From: an uncultured Saprospiraceae bacterium
GTDB taxonomy: Bacteria > Bacteroidota > Bacteroidia > Chitinophagales > Saprospiraceae
Reading direction: 5' to 3'
DNA: 64,000 bases
Assembly (NCBI GenBank): GCA_905480605.1
Contig: CAJQRD010000040.1
Location: 1 to 64,000, forward strand
Shown: positions 27,085 through 34,847 of the stretch, piece after piece
How the letters are laid out: every line of letters starts with the position of its first letter
Numbering within the stretch: position 1 is the stretch's first letter
Notes under the pieces: generated by a model
Database searches by the model: none
What the model was told of the DNA's origin: nothing
What the model saw: the letters and a program-made list of their open reading frames with translations, nothing else
Position numbers and translations under genes: made by a program

Positions 27085-28017
27085 TTATTTTTCAACAAAA
27101 AGAGCTGAAATTGACTTAAATTCATGTGTATTTCGTATTGCTTTGCTAAAAAGTTTAGCGCAAGACAAAACTTTTATCTTTTTTGACTTCTGTTTTAACG
27201 GAATTGTATCCGTAACATAAAGAGCCTCAAGTACCGAATTATCAATATTTTCGTACGCATTTCCGGATAATACAGGATGAGTTGCCAAAGCCTTTACACT
27301 ATTTGCACCTTTATCCAATATCGCCTGAGCCGCTTTACAAAGAGTACCCGCTGTATCAACCAGATCATCAACCAAAATCACATCTGCCCCTTTTACTTCT
27401 CCAATTACGGTCATACTTTCCACCTTATTCGCCACTTTTCTTACTTTATCACAAATTACAAGGTCTCTTTGAAAGTATTTAGCGAAGCTTCTTGCTCTTT
27501 TCACACCACCAACATCTGGAGATGCAAAAATCACATTTGACATATCTTGTTCAGCCAAAAAAGGCATAAAAATAGCCTCACCTTTTAAGTGATCAACGGG
27601 AATATCAAAAAATCCTTGAATTTGATCAGCATGTAAGTCCATGGTCACAATTCGGTCTGCACCAGCAGCTTCTAGTACATTGGCAATCATTTTTGCTGAA
27701 ATCGGAACCCTGGGTTTGTCTTTACGATCTTGCCGTGCATAGCCAAAATAAGGAATTACAGCTGTAATATAACCAGCAGATGCTCTTTTGGCAGAGTCGA
27801 TCATCAAGAGCAATTCCATCAAATTGTCAGAAGGCGCTGTAGTAGATTGGATAAAAAATACATAAGATCCACGGACTGACTCCTGAATTACAGTCTGCAT
27901 TTCTCCATCACTAAATTTATTGACTTTCAGATCACCTAGAGGCTCTCCATAATAATCAGCAATTTTCGAAGCCAACACACCAGTGTTTGTGCCAGCAAAG
28001 AGTTTAACATCAACCAT
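27085..28017 (-). CDS. prs: Ribose-phosphate pyrophosphokinase
   Basis: 310 residues. Makes PRPP from ribose 5-phosphate and ATP for nucleotide, His and Trp synthesis. Landmarks: FSDGEMQ, YFGYARQDRK, DLHADQIQGFF, and the PRPP loop VDDLVDTAGTL. Length is typical (about 310-315). Transcribed ahead of rplY but with a separate rplY promoter. Cytoplasmic. Confidence 0.97.
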   Translation of the reverse strand: MVDVKLFAGTNTGVLASKIADYYGEPLGDLKVNKFSDGEMQTVIQESVRGSYVFFIQSTTAPSDNLMELLLMIDSAKRASAGYITAVIPYFGYARQDRKDKPRVPISAKMIANVLEAAGADRIVTMDLHADQIQGFFDIPVDHLKGEAIFMPFLAEQDMSNVIFASPDVGGVKRARSFAKYFQRDLVICDKVRKVANKVESMTVIGEVKGADVILVDDLVDTAGTLCKAAQAILDKGANSVKALATHPVLSGNAYENIDNSVLEALYVTDTIPLKQKSKKIKVLSCAKLFSKAIRNTHEFKSISALFVEK

Positions 28018-28153
28018 TTTGTTACTAGATTAATTTGACGCGAAAATACAGAAAGTGAATATAATTAGTAACAAATTGTATCAACACATTGTTAATAACC
28101 TATTAAACCAATAAACTATCAAAAATACTAATCAAACAACTGTCGCTTGGATA

Positions 28154-29005
28154 TTGCTTTTCTTTTTAAGTTTAATCTGGGGAAGTTCTTTTATACTAAT
28201 CAAAAAGGCACTGATCAGTTTTGAGCCATTGCAAGTAGGAACAGCACGAATTGCGATTTCATTCATAGCTTTTATTCCACTACTTATAACTCAATGGAGT
28301 AGTATTCCAAGAAACAAATGGCTTCCCTTAATAGTAGTAGGATTTTGCGGTAGTGCCTTACCTGCCATTCTATATGCTATTGGTCAAACGCATATTCCAA
28401 GTGGCATTGCTGGAGTCCTTAACAGTATGACACCTATTTTCACCCTATTACTGGCACTTGTGATTTTCAAACAAAAATTTAGAAATAAACAAATACTGGG
28501 TATTGTTCTTGGTTTCAGTGGGACTGTTGTATTATTCTTTATTAAAGAAGATGGCAACGAGGTTTTTGCCTACTTCTACGCCTTTCTTATTATTCTAGCC
28601 ACAATTTTTTATGGCATAAGTGCAAATACTGTAAAAACATATTTAACTGATTTAAAACCTTTGGTAATAAGTGTGGTTTCGTTTTCAATTATTGGCCCAC
28701 TAGCTCTGTGTTATCTGTTAACTACAGATTTTATTCAAACCATTGGAAGTCATCCTCAAGGCATACAATCATTTTCAGCATTAATTGTTCTTTCTCTAAT
28801 TGGAACATTTGCAGCTAACATTTTATTTTTCAAACTCATACAAATTACCGATGCTGTATTCTCGACTTCAGTCAGTTTTCTAATTCCATTTGTGGCTTTA
28901 TTTTGGGGGTTTATTGATGGGGAGCCGCTTGGTTTATTCCATGTTTTGGCGTTGGTTTTGATACTGGGAGGGATATTTTTGATTCGGAAGAAAGAGAAAC
29001 GATAG
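28154..29005 (+). CDS. EamA/DMT-family transporter
   Basis: 283 residues with about ten hydrophobic helices in two EamA repeats (LSLIWGSSFILIKKALISF; FGISANTVK-like YGISANTVKTYL in the second). Members export metabolites or drugs; the substrate cannot be told. The only standard in-frame start is TTG at 28154, yet the frame stays open upstream and encodes family-like residues (NQTTVAWILLFF) back to a stop at 28112, with no ATG, GTG or TTG. Either TTG is used or a base change removed the old start. Confidence 0.85.
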   Translation: MLFFLSLIWGSSFILIKKALISFEPLQVGTARIAISFIAFIPLLITQWSSIPRNKWLPLIVVGFCGSALPAILYAIGQTHIPSGIAGVLNSMTPIFTLLLALVIFKQKFRNKQILGIVLGFSGTVVLFFIKEDGNEVFAYFYAFLIILATIFYGISANTVKTYLTDLKPLVISVVSFSIIGPLALCYLLTTDFIQTIGSHPQGIQSFSALIVLSLIGTFAANILFFKLIQITDAVFSTSVSFLIPFVALFWGFIDGEPLGLFHVLALVLILGGIFLIRKKEKR

Positions 29006-29060
29006 TTTCAATACTAATCAGGATTAAAAATTACCTTTTTGTGGAATCAAAAAACTTAAA

Positions 29061-29129
29061 GTCAAGATTAGATTACAAGTTAAATTACAAGACTAGATTA
29101 CAAGATTAGATTACAAGATTAGATTAGAG
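29061..29129 (+). repeat. 13-bp tandem repeat ATTAGATTACAAG
   Basis: About five imperfect units of ATTAGATTACAAG, the last running over the stop codon of the minus-strand serine hydrolase gene (29124-29126). Confidence 0.7.
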
Positions 29130-30272
29130 GCCATACAATATCTCCAAAAAAGCTTCCAGTTTATTTGGCTCTAACCACCTTGTCACAATGACCAAATCTT
29201 TTTCTTGATCAATTACTATATAATTACCTCCGAATCCTGCCGCATAAAATATCTTTTCACTAAATTTTTCCATGTGACGATCACCGGGTTTGTTTAACCA
29301 CCACATATAGCCATAGTTGGAATTGGCTAAAGACGGTTGAGTAGCTTTTTTGATCCAAGAAGAATCTAACAATTGAGTGCCTTCCCATTCTCCATTATTA
29401 AGGAAAAGCAAACCAAATCTTGCTTGATCTTTTGTGCTTATAAACATACCTCCACCTGAATGTCCTCCACCGCTAACTGATTGCATTTGTACGCCATCAA
29501 CATTTACCCAACTGTTATCATATCCGTACCACCGCCATGTTGTACTCGCGCCAATCGGATCTAATATTTTTTCTTTTATTACCATTGGCAAAGGCTTGCG
29601 CCAAACTTGTAACAATGAATAAGCAAGTAAATTAACGCGGACATCATTGTATTCAAAAACTGATCCTGGTTCATTAAACTCACGCATTTTCCAATCGTCA
29701 ATACCACCTTCCTTTGGAGGCCTGTCTGCCCAATCATAACCTCCCCATAATTGACCAGACCAATCTGAAGATTGCGTTAACAAATGATACCATGTTATTT
29801 TCGAATTGTGGCTGCCGCCAAAATAGCCATCCCAAATATGTTGACCAACTGGATCGTTGATGTCTTTAATAAGATTATTTTGAAGAGCCAATCCAGCCAC
29901 GGTTGAAAGATAACTCTTTGTCACGCTAAAGGTCATATCCACTTTCTCAATATCCCCCCATGAAGCAATCAAATAACCTTTATGTAAAATCATACCTGCT
30001 GGGCCACCTCTTTTTTTTGTAGGTCCTAATATTTTGTGGAAAGGTTCATATTCAAAGCCCTTTAGGATGGCTTGTCTCAAATCTTTGGATCCAGAATATT
30101 CATTATCATTCACAAACTGAATGGCTTTGTCAATATTATTTTGATCCCACCCTATTTCTGAGGCTTGCTTTTGAGTCCAATCTGCATTTTGCTTTGGGAA
30201 ATAATATTGGGCTTGAACTGAAAAAGATAAGAAGAGAAAAATGATAAAAGAAGAGATTATTGATGTGTTCAT
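29124..30272 (-). CDS. Secreted serine hydrolase, class C beta-lactamase fold
   Basis: 382 residues. Signal peptide about 1-21 (ending VQAQ). Beta-lactamase/penicillin-binding fold with the SxxK nucleophile motif S116-V-T-K119, a Tyr motif in FEYNDVR, and the HSGGGM segment in place of the third (KTG-like) motif. Members include esterases and D-aminopeptidases; a true beta-lactamase is not implied. Periplasmic. Its start is about 220 bases from the PadR gene, separated by an inverted-repeat pair. Confidence 0.88.
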   Translation of the reverse strand: MNTSIISSFIIFLFLSFSVQAQYYFPKQNADWTQKQASEIGWDQNNIDKAIQFVNDNEYSGSKDLRQAILKGFEYEPFHKILGPTKKRGGPAGMILHKGYLIASWGDIEKVDMTFSVTKSYLSTVAGLALQNNLIKDINDPVGQHIWDGYFGGSHNSKITWYHLLTQSSDWSGQLWGGYDWADRPPKEGGIDDWKMREFNEPGSVFEYNDVRVNLLAYSLLQVWRKPLPMVIKEKILDPIGASTTWRWYGYDNSWVNVDGVQMQSVSGGGHSGGGMFISTKDQARFGLLFLNNGEWEGTQLLDSSWIKKATQPSLANSNYGYMWWLNKPGDRHMEKFSEKIFYAAGFGGNYIVIDQEKDLVIVTRWLEPNKLEAFLEILYGL

Positions 30273-30295
30273 GAATTAAATATACAAAATAAGTT

Positions 30296-30330
30296 ACAAG
30301 AGCCCCGCTCTGACAGAGCGGAGCTCTTGT
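30296..30330. repeat. Hairpin repeat GCTCTGACAGAGC, copy 1
   Basis: ACAAGAGCCCCGCTCT, loop GAC, AGAGCGGAGCTCTTGT: a 16-base stem with one mismatch. The inner part recurs inverted at 30378-30402 and in a diverged form at 44142-44192. No T-run follows, so a terminator role is uncertain. Confidence 0.75.
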
Positions 30331-30377
30331 AATCAAGAACTTCCTCACTCTACATAAACTACTCTTTTTCAACATTT

Positions 30378-30402
30378 TGAGAGCTCCGCTCTGTCAGAGC
30401 TT
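30378..30402. repeat. Hairpin repeat GCTCTGACAGAGC, copy 2 (inverted)
   Basis: GAGAGCTCCGCTCTGTCAGA and following bases are the reverse complement of the core of copy 1, about 50 bases away. The two copies could pair with each other as well as fold singly. Confidence 0.7.
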
Positions 30403-30449
30403 ATCTCTGCCAAAACAAAATTTCATATAACTTACTTAACAATCTTATG

Positions 30450-30479
30450 CATAAAAACTTGATGCATAAGGTTTTTATG
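30450..30479. promoter_or_regulatory. 30-bp palindrome, probable PadR operator
   Basis: Arms CATAAAAAC and GTTTTTATG, 13 of 15 base pairs matching across the centre. It covers the -33 TTG and stops two bases before the -7 box of the PadR promoter. PadR regulators commonly bind such palindromes in their own promoters, so autorepression is a fair inference. Confidence 0.65.
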
Positions 30480-30489
30480 TATATATTTG
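30459..30489 (+). promoter_or_regulatory. Promoter of the PadR array operon
   Basis: TTG (30459-30461), 20 bases, TATATTTG (30482-30489); exact consensus. Transcription would begin about 5-8 bases on, at or next to the ATG at 30495, giving a nearly leaderless mRNA. Confidence 0.7.
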
Positions 30490-30494
30490 AAACT

Positions 30495-30830
30495 ATGAAT
30501 GCAAAACTATTTAGAGGAAGCCTAGATACTATTATTATCAAATTGCTATCAGATCAAAATGAAATGTATGGTTATGAAATCACACAAAGGGTCAAAGAAC
30601 TGACTTCGGGTGAATTTAAAATAACCGAAGGTGCTCTATACCCAGCTTTACATCGATTAGAAGCCAAAGGACTTTTAGAAACATCCAGTCGAAGCATAGG
30701 CAACAGGATCAGAAAATACTATCGGCTCACCGAAAGTGGTGAAACTGAAGTGAGTTCAATTCTTTTTGAGATGGACCAATTTATTCAAACCATGCAATTG
30801 TTGATGAATCCAAAACTAGCCAAATCATGA
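30495..30830 (+). CDS. PadR-family transcriptional regulator
   Basis: 111 residues from the ATG at 30495 (MNAKLFRGSLDTIIIKLLSD), the usual PadR N-terminus. An upstream in-frame ATG at 30447 would put 16 odd residues in front and lies before the promoter boxes, so it is rejected. Winged helix: EMYGYEITQRVKEL, then FKITEGALYPALHRLEAKGL, and the wing RIRKYYRLTESG. The C-terminal helix is the dimerisation arm. The stop overlaps the next start as ATGA. It heads an operon of HAAS-like membrane proteins, a partnership well known for PadR proteins in Firmicutes. Confidence 0.93.
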   Translation: MNAKLFRGSLDTIIIKLLSDQNEMYGYEITQRVKELTSGEFKITEGALYPALHRLEAKGLLETSSRSIGNRIRKYYRLTESGETEVSSILFEMDQFIQTMQLLMNPKLAKS

Positions 30831-31528
30831 ACAACAACCAAGCTCAACTGGATTCAAGTGAAATTCAATTTCTCATGGATTATACTGAGAAGCATAATAT
30901 TGTATACAAAGATGTACAACTTGAGCTTGTAGATCATTTGGCATCTGCTGTTGAAGATATTAGGTCTGAAGACAAAGAGATAACTTTCAACAGAGCACTT
31001 TACGACTATACAGGAACACTTCCTGTAGATTTCTACTATCGCTTTATTGAAAACAAATCAAAAATATTGACAAGCTTTTGGAGAAGAAAATTTGGAAAAT
31101 ATATTCTTAGATTTTTCACTATTCCTAGGTGTTTTGTAACCATTTTAATATTTCTACTCTACTACAGATTATTTTTCATTTTATCGAGTGACCATTACTT
31201 AATGCTTTATGCCATTTCGTTAATAGCAATGCTTTTTTCAATTTTCAAATACCAAAATTACAAACTGAGAAATATAACAAATTATCTCGTTATAGAGACC
31301 TACCGAAATGGCTCATCTCTATTTTTTATCATGTTTTTTTGGATACCTAGTTTTTTTGTTGGCCAAATTTATCAGCATAGTTTAGAAAACAAAACTGGAG
31401 TAATTCTTTATTCTGCAGGCGCTACCGCAATGATAATTTATACATATGCTAGCAGCATTGTTTTCCCAAAAATGCTACAGGATGATTTGAATAAAAAATA
31501 TGCTCACTTAAACATATCATTGGCTTAG
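30827..31528 (+). CDS. HAAS-like membrane protein, array copy 1
   Basis: 233 residues. Soluble helical N-terminal domain (about 1-95) with the array motif YKDVQLELVDHLASAVED at 27-44, then about four membrane helices (100-119, 123-140, 163-182, 190-213) and a short basic tail after FPKMLQDDL. The motif resembles the ExxxHL(x)3-4E helix of HAAS/permease-prefix domains linked to PadR regulators; that link is inference. The start overlaps the padR stop by four bases. Between 85 and 100 residues a second shared segment reads FWRRKFGKYILRFFTIP. Function unknown. Confidence 0.8.
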   Translation: MNNNQAQLDSSEIQFLMDYTEKHNIVYKDVQLELVDHLASAVEDIRSEDKEITFNRALYDYTGTLPVDFYYRFIENKSKILTSFWRRKFGKYILRFFTIPRCFVTILIFLLYYRLFFILSSDHYLMLYAISLIAMLFSIFKYQNYKLRNITNYLVIETYRNGSSLFFIMFFWIPSFFVGQIYQHSLENKTGVILYSAGATAMIIYTYASSIVFPKMLQDDLNKKYAHLNISLA

Positions 31529-31529
31529 C

Positions 31530-32237
31530 ATGAAGAACAAATCAAAAGTACAACTAACAGACAAGCAAGTCAAAGAACTATTTGACTACACAGATCGCAT
31601 GCATATTAAATATAAAGATGTACAATACGAAATTGTAGATCACATTGCCTCTGGAGTTGAAGACACATTGGCTGCTAATAATAAACTGACTTTTAATAAA
31701 GCTTTATATAATTATGCTGGAACTTTACCAATGCGTTTTTTCAATGATTTGATAGAAGAAAAAGAAAAGGCATTAACTCAATTTTGGAATAGAAAATTCG
31801 GAAAGTACTTATTAGGTTTTTTAAATATCCCAAGAATAATTGCATCTGGTCTATTGTACTTTATTTCTTACAACTTAATACCATTTCTAAATTTTGGTGT
31901 GTTCACTACTTTGGTTTTATTCATAATATTTACACTCATAGAATTTGTTGGGTTTCCGGGAGACAAATTAATAGCCGATTTAGATACAGACTATTTGGTA
32001 ATAAAAACATACAACAAAACTATTTTATCATTAGCATTTGGATTCTTTGGAATGAATTTTTACCTAATAGTCTTAGAATTTGATCTATTAATGAGTCAAT
32101 CGTGGGGACTTGCAGTAATCGCTTTTGCAGTAACATCAATTACCTTGTTTTCCTACTCTGTAAGATATGTTTTTCCAAAAATGTTAAAAGCAGAAATTGA
32201 AACAAAATATGCACACCATAATATAAATTTGGCATGA
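31530..32237 (+). CDS. HAAS-like membrane protein, array copy 2
   Basis: 235 residues, closest to copy 1 throughout: YKDVQYEIVDHIASGVED at 28-45, FNKALYNYAGTLPMRFF, FWNRKFGKYLLGFLNIP, and a near-identical end (VFPKMLKAEIETKYAHHNINLA against VFPKMLQDDLNKKYAHLNISLA, compared in short pieces). About four membrane helices. One base separates it from copy 1. The pair looks like a recent tandem duplication. Confidence 0.8.
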   Translation: MKNKSKVQLTDKQVKELFDYTDRMHIKYKDVQYEIVDHIASGVEDTLAANNKLTFNKALYNYAGTLPMRFFNDLIEEKEKALTQFWNRKFGKYLLGFLNIPRIIASGLLYFISYNLIPFLNFGVFTTLVLFIIFTLIEFVGFPGDKLIADLDTDYLVIKTYNKTILSLAFGFFGMNFYLIVLEFDLLMSQSWGLAVIAFAVTSITLFSYSVRYVFPKMLKAEIETKYAHHNINLA

Positions 32238-32926
32238 GCAAGAATTTAACAGCAAATGAAGTTAATGGCTTATACTACTATTTGCAAGCCCATGGCATTC
32301 CATATAAAGATATCCAAAATGAGGTAGTTGATCATTTAGCGACAGGAATAGAAGAAACAACTTTAAAAAATGAAACTGATAGTTTTTCAAAGCAATTGTA
32401 TGATTATATAGATACACTTCCCAATAATTTTTTCAAGGATTTCCTAATCCAAAAAAGAAAAGTGTTGACAAAATTGTGGTGGACCAGATTCAAAGAAGGG
32501 TTTACATTCAATGTAATAATTGTATCTATAATTCTATCTACTGTTATTCATTTATTCATTGAAAACTTAATAGCGAACGGCTTTTTTGTTTATAACTTTT
32601 TTGCTTTTTTAACCCTCCAGATCATTATACAAAGTTTCACCTTTTACTTTGCATATAAAAAAAGTAAAAAAGTAAACGCAGAAAAATATTTATCAATAAT
32701 GCATTACACTTCTGTTACTTCGATAATTTTTTCGATTGTAGTTAATAGTGCCTTAATTTTGATATATATTACATATTCAAAATCACTGAATGCATCTTTT
32801 AGTATTATAACATTGTCCTTATTACTATCTAGCATTTATATCATTGCATTCCATTTCCCCAAAAAACTTGAATCTGACCTCAAAGATATTATTCCTCAAA
32901 TCCAAAAATTGAGCATATTAAAGTAA
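32234..32926 (+). CDS. HAAS-like membrane protein, array copy 3
   Basis: 230 residues. The N-terminal domain keeps YKDIQNEVVDHLATGIEE (24-41) and LYDYIDTLPNNFF, but the membrane half has diverged: about four helices (93-112, 118-140, 160-180, 189-207) with few residues shared with copies 1-2. It ends FPKKLESDLKDIIPQ, keeping the FPxxL end motif. The start overlaps the copy 2 stop as ATGA. The pattern (conserved soluble domain, drifting membrane part) suggests the soluble part binds a common partner. Confidence 0.78.
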   Translation: MSKNLTANEVNGLYYYLQAHGIPYKDIQNEVVDHLATGIEETTLKNETDSFSKQLYDYIDTLPNNFFKDFLIQKRKVLTKLWWTRFKEGFTFNVIIVSIILSTVIHLFIENLIANGFFVYNFFAFLTLQIIIQSFTFYFAYKKSKKVNAEKYLSIMHYTSVTSIIFSIVVNSALILIYITYSKSLNASFSIITLSLLLSSIYIIAFHFPKKLESDLKDIIPQIQKLSILK

Positions 32927-32997
32927 ATGAATTATCAAATGAAGAGGTAAAAAAACTGTTTGCTTTTGTCAGAAGTAAATATGTTTATTTCATAGAT

Positions 32998-33594
32998 GTG
33001 CAGCACGAATTGGTTGATCATTTGGCTTGTGATATTGAAGAACTACAAGTCAAAGATGAGAATAATAGTTTTGAAAAAGCATACGCTAAATATCCTATTA
33101 CTGGATTTACCAATCTGAAAGACGCTAAGGTCAAAGCAATGAACAAATACTGGGGACGGATCTATTGGCAGTACATTAAGGAGTATTTTACGCTTCCCAA
33201 AGTTTTAATTTCAATTATGCTATTTTGGTCTTATTTCAAATTATTCTCACTTTTTGAAGGCAGAGCTGCGATACCATTTTTCATTTTTGGATTTGTTATT
33301 TCGATTTACAATTCTATTTGGTTACACAAAAAATTTAAGACAAAAGAAAACAACAAATACCTTGTGATAAATTCTTTCATTGGCCTTTTTGGAGGGATTT
33401 ATTTTATACCAATTATGATTGGATCAAATTTTGGCAATGGACTTGCCATGGCAAACTATAGCCTTAATGCCATTGTAGGCTTAACAATTGTCGCCACATA
33501 TATGACACTAATTTCACATGCTTCTTTTTACTATTTTCCAAATAGACTAGAATCAGAATTGAAAAATAAATATCCTTATATCCAATTTCAATAA
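32998..33594 (+). CDS. HAAS-like membrane protein, array copy 4 (start disrupted)
   Basis: From a GTG at 32998 the ORF gives 198 residues beginning inside the array motif (VQHELVDHLACDIEEL). Homology continues upstream in the same frame as LSNEEVKKLFAFVRSKYVYF (32932 onward) but no ATG, GTG or TTG exists before the TGA at 32875. The ATG at 32927, just where a start is expected, is out of frame by one base and stops after seven codons. A one-base loss near 32930 would explain this. Four membrane helices follow, and it ends FPNRLESELKNKYP. It is either a recent pseudogene or read from GTG or a rare start. Confidence 0.65.
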   Translation: MQHELVDHLACDIEELQVKDENNSFEKAYAKYPITGFTNLKDAKVKAMNKYWGRIYWQYIKEYFTLPKVLISIMLFWSYFKLFSLFEGRAAIPFFIFGFVISIYNSIWLHKKFKTKENNKYLVINSFIGLFGGIYFIPIMIGSNFGNGLAMANYSLNAIVGLTIVATYMTLISHASFYYFPNRLESELKNKYPYIQFQ

Positions 33595-33596
33595 CA

Positions 33597-34118
33597 ATGA
33601 AATATTTAAAATTTTACCTGAAATTATTTCTATCATTTGGTATACCCTTCAGTATAATATTGGGTATCGCCAAATATATAGAAACCGTTGCCTTTAATTG
33701 GCAATACATGTTATTCATGGGTATTGGATTTGGCTTACTCATGTCATTATTTTTAGGTACTTTTCACATAACTATGGTCGAAGATGAATTGAAAAAAGGA
33801 AACTATACTGTGTTGAATTTACATAGTCAAAATAAAATCATAGAATGCCATTTGTCCATTGAAGAAATCTATGAACTGCTAAAAGAAAAATATGATTTCA
33901 AGCATATCATCTTAAATAAAAATGAAAATATAATCAAAGCAAAAATTGGTATGTCCATGCAATCGTGGGGTGAAAAAATGGGTATCAGCAAATTGGCTAA
34001 CTCTCAGACAGAATATCAAATCAAAAGCACTCCTTTACTATTTTCAACCTTGGTGGACTTTGGCAAAAACATTAAGAATATCAATCAAGTTATTGAAATT
34101 ATACAGGATGGAAAGTAG
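33597..34118 (+). CDS. Membrane protein of unknown family inside the PadR array
   Basis: 173 residues, unrelated to the array paralogues: two membrane helices near the N-terminus (about 8-26 and 36-58: LSFGIPFSIILGIAKYI; YMLFMGIGFGLLMSLFLG), then a soluble alpha/beta domain (ECHLSIEEIYELLKEKYDFK, ILNKNENIIKAKIGMSMQSW). It lacks the VDHLA motif. Two bases separate it from copy 4, and its 3' end overlaps the start of copy 5 by 11 bases, so it is an integral part of the operon. I do not recognise the family. Confidence 0.7.
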   Translation: MKYLKFYLKLFLSFGIPFSIILGIAKYIETVAFNWQYMLFMGIGFGLLMSLFLGTFHITMVEDELKKGNYTVLNLHSQNKIIECHLSIEEIYELLKEKYDFKHIILNKNENIIKAKIGMSMQSWGEKMGISKLANSQTEYQIKSTPLLFSTLVDFGKNIKNINQVIEIIQDGK

Positions 34119-34823
34119 GATCCTAACTCAAATTAAAATCCGAAAAATCTATCAATTTGTACAACAAAATGGAGTGCCTTACATTGATTTACAACATGAA
34201 CTTGTTGACCATATTGCAGGTGGCATTGAAGCAACATGGACCGTGGATAAAACCAAGACATTTAATCAATGTTTATACGAGAAGTATGATAAATTTAAAT
34301 TTGAAAACGAAAAAAATATCCTGTATCAAACTTCGATAAAATCCTAAAGGAAAGAACTAAAGCACTTGAAAAGTATTGGACTAATAATGTTATTAAGTAT
34401 CTAAAAGAATTCTTTAGACTGCCGCTTATTATAATTACACTTTTACTTTTTGGAGGCATCATACTGGCATTTCAAAATGGGGAAGCAAAACTATTAGGAG
34501 CTTTATTAGCCTTTTCAGTATTATTCATATTATTATTGTCTGGTATTTTTTATTTCAAGTATAAAAAAGAATTCAACGAATATCTCGCTATCAGATCATT
34601 TGTTATGTTTTACTTTAATATACTCTTTATGACTCCTTATTCCTTGATGGCTATAATTCAACCATTTACAAGTCAAGAATTCATAATAAACAATACACCA
34701 GTACATTTAATTTTAAGCGCCTTACTAAGCTTTTGGATAATCATTGTCATTGGGTCAGTTACAACATTTCCCACCATCTTAAAAAGGGATGTTATGAAGC
34801 AGTTGAACATTAGACTTGCTTAA
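34108..34823 (+). pseudogene. HAAS-like membrane protein, array copy 5, frameshifted at an A7 run
   Basis: Starts at the ATG at 34108 (MESRILTQIKIRKIYQFVQQ) with YIDLQHELVDHIAGGIEA and stops at 34347. In the -1 frame, homology resumes at 34317 (YPVSNFDKILKERTKALEKY) and runs to 34823 through about four membrane helices to FPTILKRDVMKQLNIRLA. Joined, it is about 238 residues, the length of the intact copies. The shift lies on seven A (34310-34316), readable as A AAA AAT in zero frame, a classic -1 slippery heptamer. It may be a decayed gene, a homopolymer sequencing error, or programmed -1 frameshifting; I cannot decide from sequence. Confidence 0.7.
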
Positions 34824-34847
34824 CGTAACAACGAATAAGAAGTTAGA

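Noticed and set aside
29124-30272. Antibiotic-resistance beta-lactamase
   Set aside because: Class C fold only; the third motif is HSGGG rather than KTG, and such Bacteroidota proteins are usually esterases or peptidases.
30447-30494. Longer PadR start at 30447
   Set aside because: It would lie upstream of the promoter boxes and inside the palindrome; PadR similarity begins at 30495.
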